A stretch of DNA of 6,985 nt from Bacteroidota bacterium (GTDB lineage Bacteria > Bacteroidota > Bacteroidia > Cytophagales > Cyclobacteriaceae): assembly GCA_023417955.1 (NCBI GenBank), contig JAEZDW010000187.1, forward strand, positions 1 through 6,985, written 5' to 3'. Both the position numbers and the translations under genes were made by a program. Each line of letters starts with the position of its first letter. The first letter of the stretch is position 1. Positions 1 through 6,700 of this stretch are shown here, piece after piece. Below the pieces are notes generated by a model, which saw nothing but the letters and a program-made list of their open reading frames with translations, made no database searches and had not been told where the DNA came from.

Positions 1-1
1 T

Positions 2-772
2 CTCTGTATCGGGCTCGATACTGATCTGGAGAAAATTCCACGATACCTCCTCACTGAAGAGGATCCCATCTTTGAATTCAATAAACAAATCATCGACGCT
101 ACACACGACTTGTGCATAGCGTACAAACCTAATCTCGCGTTTTATGAGGCGCTCGGCTCAAAGGGCTGGCGCAGCCTTGAACGAACGCTGGAATATATTC
201 CAAAGGGGATATTCACTATCGCTGACGCCAAGCGCGGAGACATCGGAAATACTTCGAAGTTGTACGCACGGGCGTTCTTCGATTCGATGGACTTCGATGC
301 GATAACGGTAGCCCCCTACATGGGCGCGGATTCAGTCACACCATTCCTCGGGTTTCCCGACAAGTGGGTTATTCTGCTCGCGCACACTTCCAACACCGGC
401 AGCAGCGACTTTCAGTTGATCGAATCGCAATCGTCGGGAAAGAAACTCTACGAAGAAGTAATTCTCAAAGCTCAGCAATGGGCGTCGCCAGATCAATTGA
501 TGTTCGTTGTCGGCGCGACCCAAAGTGACAAAATCGGCAGCATCAGAGCGCTCGCGCCCGAAAGCTTCTTCCTCGTTCCGGGGGTAGGTGCACAAGGCGG
601 TGACCTCGAACAAACGTCGCGCTTTGGAATGAACAAACAGTGCGGCCTGATTGTGAACTCTTCCCGCGCAATCATCTATGCTTCGTCGGATATAGACTTC
701 GCCGCGCGCGCCAGGGAAGAGGCGCAAAAGGTTCAACGCGAGATGGCAGCCTGTCTGGAAAAATATTTATAG
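2..772 (+). CDS. pyrF: Orotidine 5'-phosphate decarboxylase, type 2 (5' end cut by window edge)
   Basis: Decarboxylates orotidine 5'-monophosphate to UMP, the last step of de novo pyrimidine synthesis, in the cytoplasm. The reading frame is open from the left edge (frame of base 2), so the start codon lies outside the window. A TTG at 110 is internal and not the start. About 256 residues are visible and perhaps 15-20 N-terminal ones are missing, judged from the usual family length near 270-280. Visible motifs in order are LCIGLDTD (bases 2-25, substrate-binding Asp), YKPN (Lys), the catalytic DAKRGD signature followed by IGNTSK (from base 224), VAPYMGADSVTPFL, and PGVGAQGGD (near 578-604, phosphate-binding loop). 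The DAKRGDIGNT form is that of the type-2 subfamily. It reads in the same direction as the following gene with a 63-base gap. No clear terminator hairpin with a T-run follows it, so read-through is possible. Confidence 0.97.
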   Translation, partial: LCIGLDTDLEKIPRYLLTEEDPIFEFNKQIIDATHDLCIAYKPNLAFYEALGSKGWRSLERTLEYIPKGIFTIADAKRGDIGNTSKLYARAFFDSMDFDAITVAPYMGADSVTPFLGFPDKWVILLAHTSNTGSSDFQLIESQSSGKKLYEEVILKAQQWASPDQLMFVVGATQSDKIGSIRALAPESFFLVPGVGAQGGDLEQTSRFGMNKQCGLIVNSSRAIIYASSDIDFAARAREEAQKVQREMAACLEKYL

Positions 773-835
773 CTTTATAGCAATTGTTAAGCGCTGCACG
801 CGCCGTTGTTAGTCATCTTTTTAAAACCGTTAGCC

Positions 836-2119
836 ATGAATGAATCCTTCCTTCATTATGTGTGGCAGTACCAGTATTTTGATAAATCTGAACTGCTGAC
901 GACCTCCGGAGAAACTTTGCAAATCTTTAATGCGGGATCGCGTAATCCGGATTCCGGACCCGACTTCCTTGAAGCGCGACTTCAGGTCGGTGGACTGCAA
1001 TGGATTGGTAGTGTCGAAATTCATATTGACGCGTCAGGGTGGTACCTGCATGAACACGATCGCGATGAAGCCTATGACAGCGTCATCCTTCATGTCGTTT
1101 GGCGTGACGACGCACCCGTCTGTCGCCGCGACGGCAGCCCGATGCCAACACTCGAGCTTGCACATCGTGTGGACCCAAACTTATTGGTTCGTTTTCGTGA
1201 ACTGTCGACCAGTGTGGAAGAGATACCGTGCTCGCGATCGTTGCCTTATGTGAAGCCGATTGTGATTCTCAATACACTTGATCGCATGCTCACACATCGC
1301 CTTGAGGAACGCGCGCGGTTTGTTAAGGATTTCCTTACGCGCAATCGCGGCGACTGGGAAGAGACAACGTATCAGCTGCTGGCCCGCAATTTCGGATTCC
1401 GGTTGAATGCAGACCCGTTTCTTCAACTTGCACGTGCCCTGCCTTTGAAAACATTGATGAAGCACCGCGACCGTACTGAGCAAGTAGAAGCTATGCTGTT
1501 TGGTGTGGCCGGATTTCTCGACGACGACTACGACGATTCATATTACCTGTTGCTGCAACGTGAGTTTAATCTGTTACGTCAGAAGTATCGGCTGGACCAT
1601 AAAGCAATGAACAAAACGCAGTGGAAATTTCTTCGTTTGCGTCCGGCGAACTTTCCGACATTGCGCATTGCACAGTTCGCCGCGTTCTTCACCAATCACT
1701 CGACGCTGCTGCCATTGTTCCTCTCAGCTGAAGAGGCTGAAATCCTGCAAGCGTTTCGATGTCGCCCTTCATCGTATTGGGCGGAGCATTACAACTTCCG
1801 ACGAAAGTCGACGAAAAAGGAAGCGACAATGGGTGACGACAGCGTGTTTAATCTGGTTATTAACACGGTTGTACCGGTGTTGGGAGCGTATGCACTTAGC
1901 AGGGATGACCAGCGGCTCATGGAAAAGGCGGTCAGGCTTCTCCACGAGGTTCCGCCCGAGAGCAACCACGTCATCAGAAAATGGAATAGGTATAAAATTG
2001 CGTGCTCCGACGCTTTCGATTCGCAGGCGTTGCTTGAACTTTACAACAACTTCTGCACCCGACATCGTTGCCTGGATTGTAATATTGGCGCATCTTTGGT
2101 GAAACCAGTCTCTTCGTGA
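836..2119 (+). CDS. DUF2851 family protein, function unknown
   Basis: A 427-residue protein that I recognise as DUF2851, a family of about 420-430 residues known mainly from Bacteroidota with no established function. The start is ATG at 836, which gives the family-like N-terminus MNESFLHYVWQ. An in-frame TTG at 806 would add an unlikely ten residues. No Shine-Dalgarno sequence is visible, as is common in this phylum. Visible features are GPDF (41-44), a dense polar stretch SVEIHIDASGWYLHEHD (59-75) followed by Y80 and ILHVVW (84-89), TLEL (105-108), IPC (Cys132), and a C-terminal Cys cluster Cys407-x4-Cys412-x2-Cys415 followed by IG. The acidic/His pattern and Cys cluster suggest metal binding, but that is inference. 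There is no signal peptide or membrane segment, so it is probably cytoplasmic. Its last codon and stop overlap the GTG start of the next gene (GTGA), which suggests translational coupling. Confidence 0.9.
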   Translation: MNESFLHYVWQYQYFDKSELLTTSGETLQIFNAGSRNPDSGPDFLEARLQVGGLQWIGSVEIHIDASGWYLHEHDRDEAYDSVILHVVWRDDAPVCRRDGSPMPTLELAHRVDPNLLVRFRELSTSVEEIPCSRSLPYVKPIVILNTLDRMLTHRLEERARFVKDFLTRNRGDWEETTYQLLARNFGFRLNADPFLQLARALPLKTLMKHRDRTEQVEAMLFGVAGFLDDDYDDSYYLLLQREFNLLRQKYRLDHKAMNKTQWKFLRLRPANFPTLRIAQFAAFFTNHSTLLPLFLSAEEAEILQAFRCRPSSYWAEHYNFRRKSTKKEATMGDDSVFNLVINTVVPVLGAYALSRDDQRLMEKAVRLLHEVPPESNHVIRKWNRYKIACSDAFDSQALLELYNNFCTRHRCLDCNIGASLVKPVSS

Positions 2120-3369
2120 GTATCATCCCATATGTAAATATTCTTATTATCGGCGCGGCGGCATGGATGCTTTGGCGAAAAGAACGCTCCGAACTCAGGA
2201 TGTTTTTTGTCCCGGCTTTGCTGTTTCGCATTGCCTGTGGTATCGCACTTGGACTGGTTTATCTGTACGTCTATACTGTTGGCGACACCTTCGAGTATTT
2301 TGACCAGGGCAGCCGCATCGCTGCGATGACCGACCAAGGTATACGAGGATATATTCAATTTCTTTGGTCCGGAACAATGTTTTACAGTGATGGCTTAGAG
2401 GTTGCGCCGCGTGCACTCTTTCTCTCGAAGATTACGAGCGTTGTCGTTTTGCTTTCCGGATATAATTACTGGATCACCACGGTGTACTTTTCATTTGCTC
2501 CGTTTCTTGCTTCCTGGATGCTTGTGAAGGAGTTCAGCGTATGCTGTGACCGTTATGCGAAGCCAGCCGTTTTTGCGTTTCTGTTCTTTCCTTCGGCAGT
2601 CTTCTGGTCGTCGGGACTGATCAAGGAAAGCGTAGCGATGTCGTGTCTGTTTTTTCTCGTAGCAGTTTCCATCCGCTTGTGGCGTGGACTACCTGTTGCG
2701 ATCTGGCAATGGATACTATTTCTGCCCGCGGTTTGGTTGTTGTGGGGACTGAAGTATTATTACCTCGCGGTGTTGCTTCCTGTTATTTTCACCGAACTGG
2801 TGATGCAACGATTAATTCGTCCGCGGCTTGTCATGCGACCCGTGGTTGATGTCTTGGCCTGGCTCATGGTGTTCATGATTCCTGCGGTCGTCGCAAGCCT
2901 GGTGCATCCGAACTTCTATCCGGAGCGTTTCCTTGAAGTGGTTGTTTCAAACTACGAAGTGTTTGAGAAAATCTCCGACGCAGGTGACATGATTGTATTT
3001 CCCGACCTCACACCGGAGGTTGGCAGTATCGCTCAACACGCACCGAAGGCAGTGTTGTCGGGATTGTATCGTCCGTTCCTGTGGGAGGCCAATGGGGTCT
3101 TGCAAATCCTGTCATCGTTAGAGAATGCACTACTAGTTTTGCTTACTTTTGGCTTCGCTGTTCAGGTGGTCAAGAACCGAAAAGCCGAACCGTTGTTCCT
3201 TCCTGCTATTGTCTATTGCATCCTGCTTATAACCTTTCTTGCCTTGTCGGCCCCGAATTTTGGAACGCTCTCGCGATACCGCGTGGGCATGCTACCATTT
3301 TTTGTGCTGCTCATCACCTCCGACAACTACTTCTTCGGTATGATAAAAGGACTTGGTCGAAGACGGTGA
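2116..3369 (+). CDS. Polytopic membrane protein, glycosyltransferase/polymerase-like, unassigned
   Basis: A 417-residue integral membrane protein with roughly 10-12 hydrophobic segments (about 3-20, 30-53, 101-137 as one or two, 149-165, 172-188, 197-230 as two, 246-264, 334-352, 359-378, 388-403). The GTG start at 2116 overlaps the upstream stop codon by 4 bases. The next in-frame Met (residue 18) would cut away most of the first membrane segment, so GTG is preferred. The loop after segment 2 carries an acidic/aromatic motif GDTFEYFDQG (56-65). Other landmarks are FPSAVFWSSGLIKES (158-172), the loop motif RPFLWEANG (319-327) and NFGTLSRYRVGMLPFF (381-396). Acidic residues in the first outer loop and conserved Arg/Tyr near the end are reminiscent of GT-C glycosyltransferases and Wzy-type polymerases handling lipid-linked sugars. 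This is resemblance only, and substrate and activity cannot be read from the sequence. The adjacent PglD-like gene fits a surface-glycan role weakly. Confidence 0.8.
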   Translation: MSIIPYVNILIIGAAAWMLWRKERSELRMFFVPALLFRIACGIALGLVYLYVYTVGDTFEYFDQGSRIAAMTDQGIRGYIQFLWSGTMFYSDGLEVAPRALFLSKITSVVVLLSGYNYWITTVYFSFAPFLASWMLVKEFSVCCDRYAKPAVFAFLFFPSAVFWSSGLIKESVAMSCLFFLVAVSIRLWRGLPVAIWQWILFLPAVWLLWGLKYYYLAVLLPVIFTELVMQRLIRPRLVMRPVVDVLAWLMVFMIPAVVASLVHPNFYPERFLEVVVSNYEVFEKISDAGDMIVFPDLTPEVGSIAQHAPKAVLSGLYRPFLWEANGVLQILSSLENALLVLLTFGFAVQVVKNRKAEPLFLPAIVYCILLITFLALSAPNFGTLSRYRVGMLPFFVLLITSDNYFFGMIKGLGRRR

Positions 3370-3412
3370 AAGTCCTTGTGCCGTAAGGATGGCCATTCTA
3401 CCTTTGCGCGTG

Positions 3413-4051
3413 ATGGAAAATCCGGTTATTATTTTCGGGGCCCAGGCAATTGGCCGGGCGGCAAAAGAAATTTTCGAGCAGAATGGCAATGTCGTTTACT
3501 GTTTCCTCGACGACGACAAGAAACTTCATCAGACGGAAATCGACTCGGTAACCGTCCTGGGAAGCACCGATGACGATGGGTTCCTGAAACTCATCGGAAA
3601 AAAGTGCGAGGCTTTTGTCGCCTCAGACGATAACAAGGTGCGGCGTTCCCTTGTGAATATGCTCAATGAGAAACGACACGTTCAACCGGTGAATGCTGTG
3701 CATAAGACGGCCATCATAGCTACATCGTCTGCCATTGGCCACGGCAATTTTATTGATCAGGGCGTGAAGATAGGTGCCGGCGCTTCAATAGGTCAGCATT
3801 GTTTGCTTCACAGCGGCAGCATCGTCGGCATGGAAGTCCAGATTGGTGACTTCGTTCAAATCGGATCCGGTAGCGTGCTGAACCCGGGAGTGATTGTTGA
3901 AGAAGATGCTTTTATCGGTTCGGGAGTTACCATCGTTTCAGGTGTGACCATTGGCAAAGGCGCACGTGTCGGTGCAGGTTCTGTGGTTATCACATCAGTT
4001 AAGTCGGGCGAAACGGTATTTGGCAATCCGGCACAAACTGTTCCGGCCTGA
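3413..4051 (+). CDS. PglD/NeuD-like protein: Rossmann domain plus hexapeptide beta-helix
   Basis: A 212-residue protein resembling the sugar O/N-acyltransferases PglD and NeuD. The N-terminal part (1-80) begins with a beta strand and nucleotide-binding-like turn, VIIFGAQAIGRAA (5-17), then CFLDDDKK (30-37). This is the PglD N-terminal domain that binds a UDP-sugar in characterised members. Residues from about 98 to 207 are hexapeptide repeats forming a left-handed beta-helix (for example IGHGNF, VKIGAGASIG, FIGSGVTIVSGVTIGKGARVGAGSVV), ending with the usual FGNPAQ. Such proteins are normally trimers that use acetyl-CoA. ATG 3413 gives the family-like start MENPVIIFGA. ATG 3389, with AAGG just upstream, would add eight residues and cannot be excluded. 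At the usual catalytic-His position the sequence reads GME (139-141), so acetyltransferase activity is uncertain. It lies 43 bases after the membrane-protein gene and 22 before the phosphorylase gene. Confidence 0.88.
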   Translation: MENPVIIFGAQAIGRAAKEIFEQNGNVVYCFLDDDKKLHQTEIDSVTVLGSTDDDGFLKLIGKKCEAFVASDDNKVRRSLVNMLNEKRHVQPVNAVHKTAIIATSSAIGHGNFIDQGVKIGAGASIGQHCLLHSGSIVGMEVQIGDFVQIGSGSVLNPGVIVEEDAFIGSGVTIVSGVTIGKGARVGAGSVVITSVKSGETVFGNPAQTVPA

Positions 4052-4073
4052 CCATTATATTTTCTCACATTAC

Positions 4074-4931
4074 ATGAGCACATTTTCTCCTGCGGAACTC
4101 ATTCTTCATCCTGACGGAAGTATATACCATCTGAATCTGCGGCCTGAGCATATTGGTGATACGATTATCGCCGTTGGTGACCAGAACAGAGTAGCGGAGG
4201 TCTCTAAGTTTTTTGATGAAGTCACCGTCCGAATCAATCAACGGGAGTTTGTAACACATACAGGCACTTTAGGTGGCAAACGAATTTCAGTAATCAGCAC
4301 CGGAATAGGCACGGACAACATCGAAATTTTTCTGACCGAACTCGATGCATTGGTGAACGTCGATCTGAAAACGAGAACAATAAAGGCGGAACATCGTTCG
4401 CTCGAAATTATTCGTATTGGCACTTCAGGTGCGATTCGTGAAGACATCCCGGTCGGCACCCATCTCGTGAGTGAAAACGCCATTGGATTCGACAACCTGA
4501 TGCAGTTTTATATGCTGGAGCAAACGTCACGGGAAAGCGAAATGGGTGAGGCTTTGCAGAACCATCTTGGTTTACCGTTTACCCCTTACGTTGTAGGATG
4601 CTCTGAAGCGTTGCTTGAAAAAGTAGCGTTTGATATGTATAAAGGAAATACGGTTACGGCTCCGGGTTTCTATGCTCCCCAGGGACGGCGTATGCGAATT
4701 CCAGTCAGATTTCCGGAGTTGTTGTCAGGGCTCGTGCATTTCTCGCCTGAAGGAGGCAGCCTGACAAACTTCGAAATGGAAACCGCCGGCTATTATGCAC
4801 TTGGCCGGTTGTTGAATCATCGTGTACTGAGTGTTAATGCAATAATTGCTAATCGGGTACGTAATGAATTTGCACCCGACCATGCTAAAGTCGTGGAAAA
4901 CCTTATCCAGAAAGTATTGGGTCGGCTATAG
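4074..4931 (+). CDS. udp: Nucleoside phosphorylase, probably uridine phosphorylase
   Basis: A 285-residue member of the PNP/UDP phosphorylase family 1, which splits a nucleoside with phosphate into free base and ribose-1-phosphate in the cytoplasm. Family signatures are VGDQNRV (34-40, phosphate-binding Gly/Asp/Arg), REFVTHTG (57-64), STGIG (75-79), IRIGTSGAI (113-121) and the ribose-binding FEMET (233-237). Gln203 and Arg205 in the segment APQGRR match in kind the Gln-x-Arg pair that binds uracil in E. coli Udp, which favours uridine over purine nucleosides. The protein is about 30 residues longer than E. coli Udp, including extra sequence at the N-terminus (LILHPDGSIYHLNL) and around 95-110, as in the Bacteroidota subtype I know. 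ATG 4074 is chosen because upstream in-frame sequence overlaps the preceding gene and reads as noise. The symbol is given by homology, and exact substrate range is inferred. Confidence 0.93.
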   Translation: MSTFSPAELILHPDGSIYHLNLRPEHIGDTIIAVGDQNRVAEVSKFFDEVTVRINQREFVTHTGTLGGKRISVISTGIGTDNIEIFLTELDALVNVDLKTRTIKAEHRSLEIIRIGTSGAIREDIPVGTHLVSENAIGFDNLMQFYMLEQTSRESEMGEALQNHLGLPFTPYVVGCSEALLEKVAFDMYKGNTVTAPGFYAPQGRRMRIPVRFPELLSGLVHFSPEGGSLTNFEMETAGYYALGRLLNHRVLSVNAIIANRVRNEFAPDHAKVVENLIQKVLGRL

Positions 4932-5144
4932 CGTGGTGGAGCTGTCCATCCGCATGATATACCTGCCGGCTGTAAACGGATCTTTGTTGTAGAACCCGGA
5001 CAAAATCCGGTGTGCAATCTGCTCAATGATCAGTTCGTCGTCCGACTTTCCTTCCTTGCCTTGCCAGAATACCCTGTTTGGATGCTTTTTCATGTCTTCG
5101 ATATAGTACCGCGCGTGCTCGTACTGCTCGTCGGTGTAAGTCAT
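4926..5144 (-). CDS. Small hypothetical protein (72 residues)
   Basis: I do not recognise this protein. From the ATG at 5144 it encodes 72 residues, starting MTYTDEQYEHARYYIEDMKK and ending RMDSSTTL. It is rich in charged and aromatic residues, has no Cys, signal peptide or membrane segment, and is probably a small soluble, largely helical cytoplasmic protein. Support for a real gene comes from its codon use, with many G/C third positions (runs such as TAC ACC GAC GAG CAG TAC GAG CAC), a natural amino-acid mix, and the absence of any better gene on the other strand here. An in-frame ATG at 5177 would give 83 residues. The added 11 codons are more AT-rich and less gene-like, so I prefer 5144, but the choice is open. 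The gene converges on the phosphorylase gene, overlapping its last 6 bases, and diverges from the M16 peptidase gene. Confidence 0.68.
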   Translation of the reverse strand: MTYTDEQYEHARYYIEDMKKHPNRVFWQGKEGKSDDELIIEQIAHRILSGFYNKDPFTAGRYIMRMDSSTTL

Positions 5145-5177
5145 CGTAAAACAGGTCCTAACTTTTTGCGTGTTCAT

Positions 5178-5440
5178 AGGTTTTTTGCTCTTTTATTGTC
5201 AGAGTGTAAAGAAATTTCAAGGAACATTAGGAATTCCAACAGGAAAAGGCTGATTCATTAAAAACCCTTAATCCTGTATCAGATTTGGCAATAGTTGTGC
5301 CACTCAAATTGTTTGTTAATTATACCAAAAACCGTTAAGGTTGGCAGAACGAATGACCGCGGGCGGGCGAGAATGTCCGTTTGCGGGATCCCCGAGTTTC
5401 TCCTGGTATTTTATTTACGGTAAACAAAGGAATTGAGCAT
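5178..5440. promoter_or_regulatory. Divergent intergenic region, presumed promoters for both flanking genes
   Basis: This is the largest non-coding stretch in the window, lying between the start regions of the minus-strand small gene and the plus-strand M16 gene. The left two-thirds is AT-rich and the part at about 5355-5396 is markedly GC-rich. A weak match to the Bacteroidota promoter pattern (TTTG, spacer, TAnnTTTG) reads TTTG at 5380-5383, 23 bases, then TATTTTAT at 5407-5414, which would place transcription start about 20 bases before the M16 ATG. No convincing promoter was seen for the minus strand; TTGAAA-like sequence occurs near 5210-5220 on that strand. Small inverted repeats are AACC-GTTAA-GGTT (5330-5342) and CGGG-ATC-CCCG (5384-5394). 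No open frame here looks coding. Confidence 0.4.
5426..5432 (+). promoter_or_regulatory. Shine-Dalgarno sequence of the M16 peptidase gene
   Basis: AAAGGAA, with the GGA core ending 9 bases before ATG 5441. It fixes the start at 5441 rather than the in-frame TTG at 5381, whose 20-residue extension reads as noise. It is the clearest ribosome-binding site in this window; most other starts here lack one. Confidence 0.6.
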
Positions 5441-6673
5441 ATGAAGGACCGTACTATTTTCAGGTTATCCAACGGAATTAGGGTTGTTTATGAACGAATC
5501 CCCACTACTGCCATTGTGCATTGCGGAATCATACTGGATGTTGGAAGCAGGGACGAAAGCATTGATAATCAAGGAATTGCCCACTTTTGGGAACACATGG
5601 CGTTCAAAGGCACCCGCAAGAGAAAAACGATTGACATCTTGAGCAGTCTCGACTCGATCGGCGGCGAACTGAATGCTTATACCGACAAGGAAAAAATCGC
5701 CTTCTACGCGTCTGTGCGGAAGGAATACTTTGAACGTGCGGTCGATGTGCTAAGCGACATCACATTCAACTCCATCTTCCCCGAAAGGGAACTCGAAAAA
5801 GAACGCGGTGTCATCCTGGAGGAAATGTCTATGTACAAGGACAGCCCCGACGACTCGCTTCAGGATGAATTCGAAGCAGTCGTTTACAAAAAGCATCCGA
5901 TGGGCATGAACATTCTTGGCAGGGAAGAGACCGTCAAGTCGTTTCGCAAGCGTGACTTTGTCTCCTTCTTCAAGAATCACATGAACACCAACAGGATTGT
6001 CTTCTCGTGCGTCGGCAACGTGTCACCGGATGAAGTGCAGCGCCTGGCGCGAAAGTATCTTGAAGGTTTTCACAACGTTTGTCTCAATGGCCGACGCAAG
6101 AAATTTTCAAACTACCAGGCGCAGGAACAAATCCTGCGACGAATTGTGAAACAGGCAAAATGCGCTATGGGCAGGGATGCTTATTCCATTCGCCATGAGG
6201 ATCGTATTCCGCTATTTATGCTGGTTAATATGATCGGTGGCCCAGGCATGAACTCCCAATTGAACCTTGCGCTGCGTGAGAAATATGGATTTGTGTATTC
6301 TGTCGAGGCACATTATATCCCATATACGGATACGGGGATGTTTGCTGTCTTCTTTGGAACAGAACCACGCCAACTCGACAAGTGTATCCGCCTGGTCAAA
6401 AGAGAACTTGGACGGCATTGCGACAAACCTCTTTCAGCGCGCAAGTTATCGGCGATGAAGGAGCAAATTAAAGGTCAGCTTGCCATGGCCGAAGAAAACA
6501 ATCTCAACCTTATGTTGATGATGGGGCGTTCTGTTCTCGACTTTGGTTATGTGCCTTCGCTTGAAGAAATCTTTGAAAAAATTGACGAGACTTCGGCGTC
6601 CAGGTTACAGGATATTGCACAGGATATTTTTGATGAGCGCAAGTTGAGCGTTCTCACGATGGTACCGAACTAA
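5441..6673 (+). CDS. M16 family zinc metallopeptidase (processing-peptidase-like)
   Basis: A 410-residue M16 (insulinase/mitochondrial processing peptidase-like) protein, the usual length of a single-unit M16B subunit built of two M16 half-domains. The inverted zinc motif HxxEH is intact as His48-Phe-Trp-Glu51-His52 in AHFWEHMAFKGT, and the distal zinc-ligand Glu is 127 or 128 in VILEEMSMYKDSP, about 75 residues downstream as expected. GGELNAYTDKEKIAFYA (74-90) is the usual post-motif block. The C-terminal half carries GGPGMNSQLNLALREKYGFVYSV (266-288), which contains the Arg/Tyr region that positions substrate. No signal peptide is visible, so it is probably cytoplasmic, acting as a homodimer that encloses and degrades short peptides; this role is inferred from the family. 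The start is supported by the Shine-Dalgarno sequence at 5426. An O-methyltransferase gene follows 27 bases later, probably in the same transcript. Confidence 0.95.
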   Translation: MKDRTIFRLSNGIRVVYERIPTTAIVHCGIILDVGSRDESIDNQGIAHFWEHMAFKGTRKRKTIDILSSLDSIGGELNAYTDKEKIAFYASVRKEYFERAVDVLSDITFNSIFPERELEKERGVILEEMSMYKDSPDDSLQDEFEAVVYKKHPMGMNILGREETVKSFRKRDFVSFFKNHMNTNRIVFSCVGNVSPDEVQRLARKYLEGFHNVCLNGRRKKFSNYQAQEQILRRIVKQAKCAMGRDAYSIRHEDRIPLFMLVNMIGGPGMNSQLNLALREKYGFVYSVEAHYIPYTDTGMFAVFFGTEPRQLDKCIRLVKRELGRHCDKPLSARKLSAMKEQIKGQLAMAEENNLNLMLMMGRSVLDFGYVPSLEEIFEKIDETSASRLQDIAQDIFDERKLSVLTMVPN

Positions 6674-6700
6674 GGGATCGATTCCTCCTGACCGAAGATT

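Noticed and set aside
332..736. Minus-strand open frame of 134 codons inside pyrF
   Set aside because: It lies wholly antisense to a strongly supported gene and its translation resembles no family; it is a shadow frame.
773..835. Possible terminator between pyrF and the DUF2851 gene
   Set aside because: Only short weak pairings (GCTT/AAGC, GCGC/GCGC) are present, and the T-run near 818 is not directly preceded by a stable stem.
2041..2416. Several minus-strand frames across the DUF2851/membrane-protein junction
   Set aside because: They overlap two well-supported plus-strand genes, overlap each other in different frames, and read as noise.
4056..4063. TATATTTT as a promoter element for the phosphorylase gene
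   Set aside because: It resembles TAnnTTTG but has no TTTG at proper distance upstream and would leave almost no leader before ATG 4074; the gene more likely shares an upstream transcript.
4996..5010. CCGGA-CAAAA-TCCGG hairpin as a terminator for the phosphorylase gene
   Set aside because: No T-run follows on either strand and it lies within codons of the minus-strand gene, so it may be chance.
5010..5261. Plus-strand frame of 83 codons opposite the small minus-strand gene
   Set aside because: The minus-strand frame has better codon use and composition. This frame runs across the boundary into AT-rich non-coding sequence and has no ribosome-binding site.
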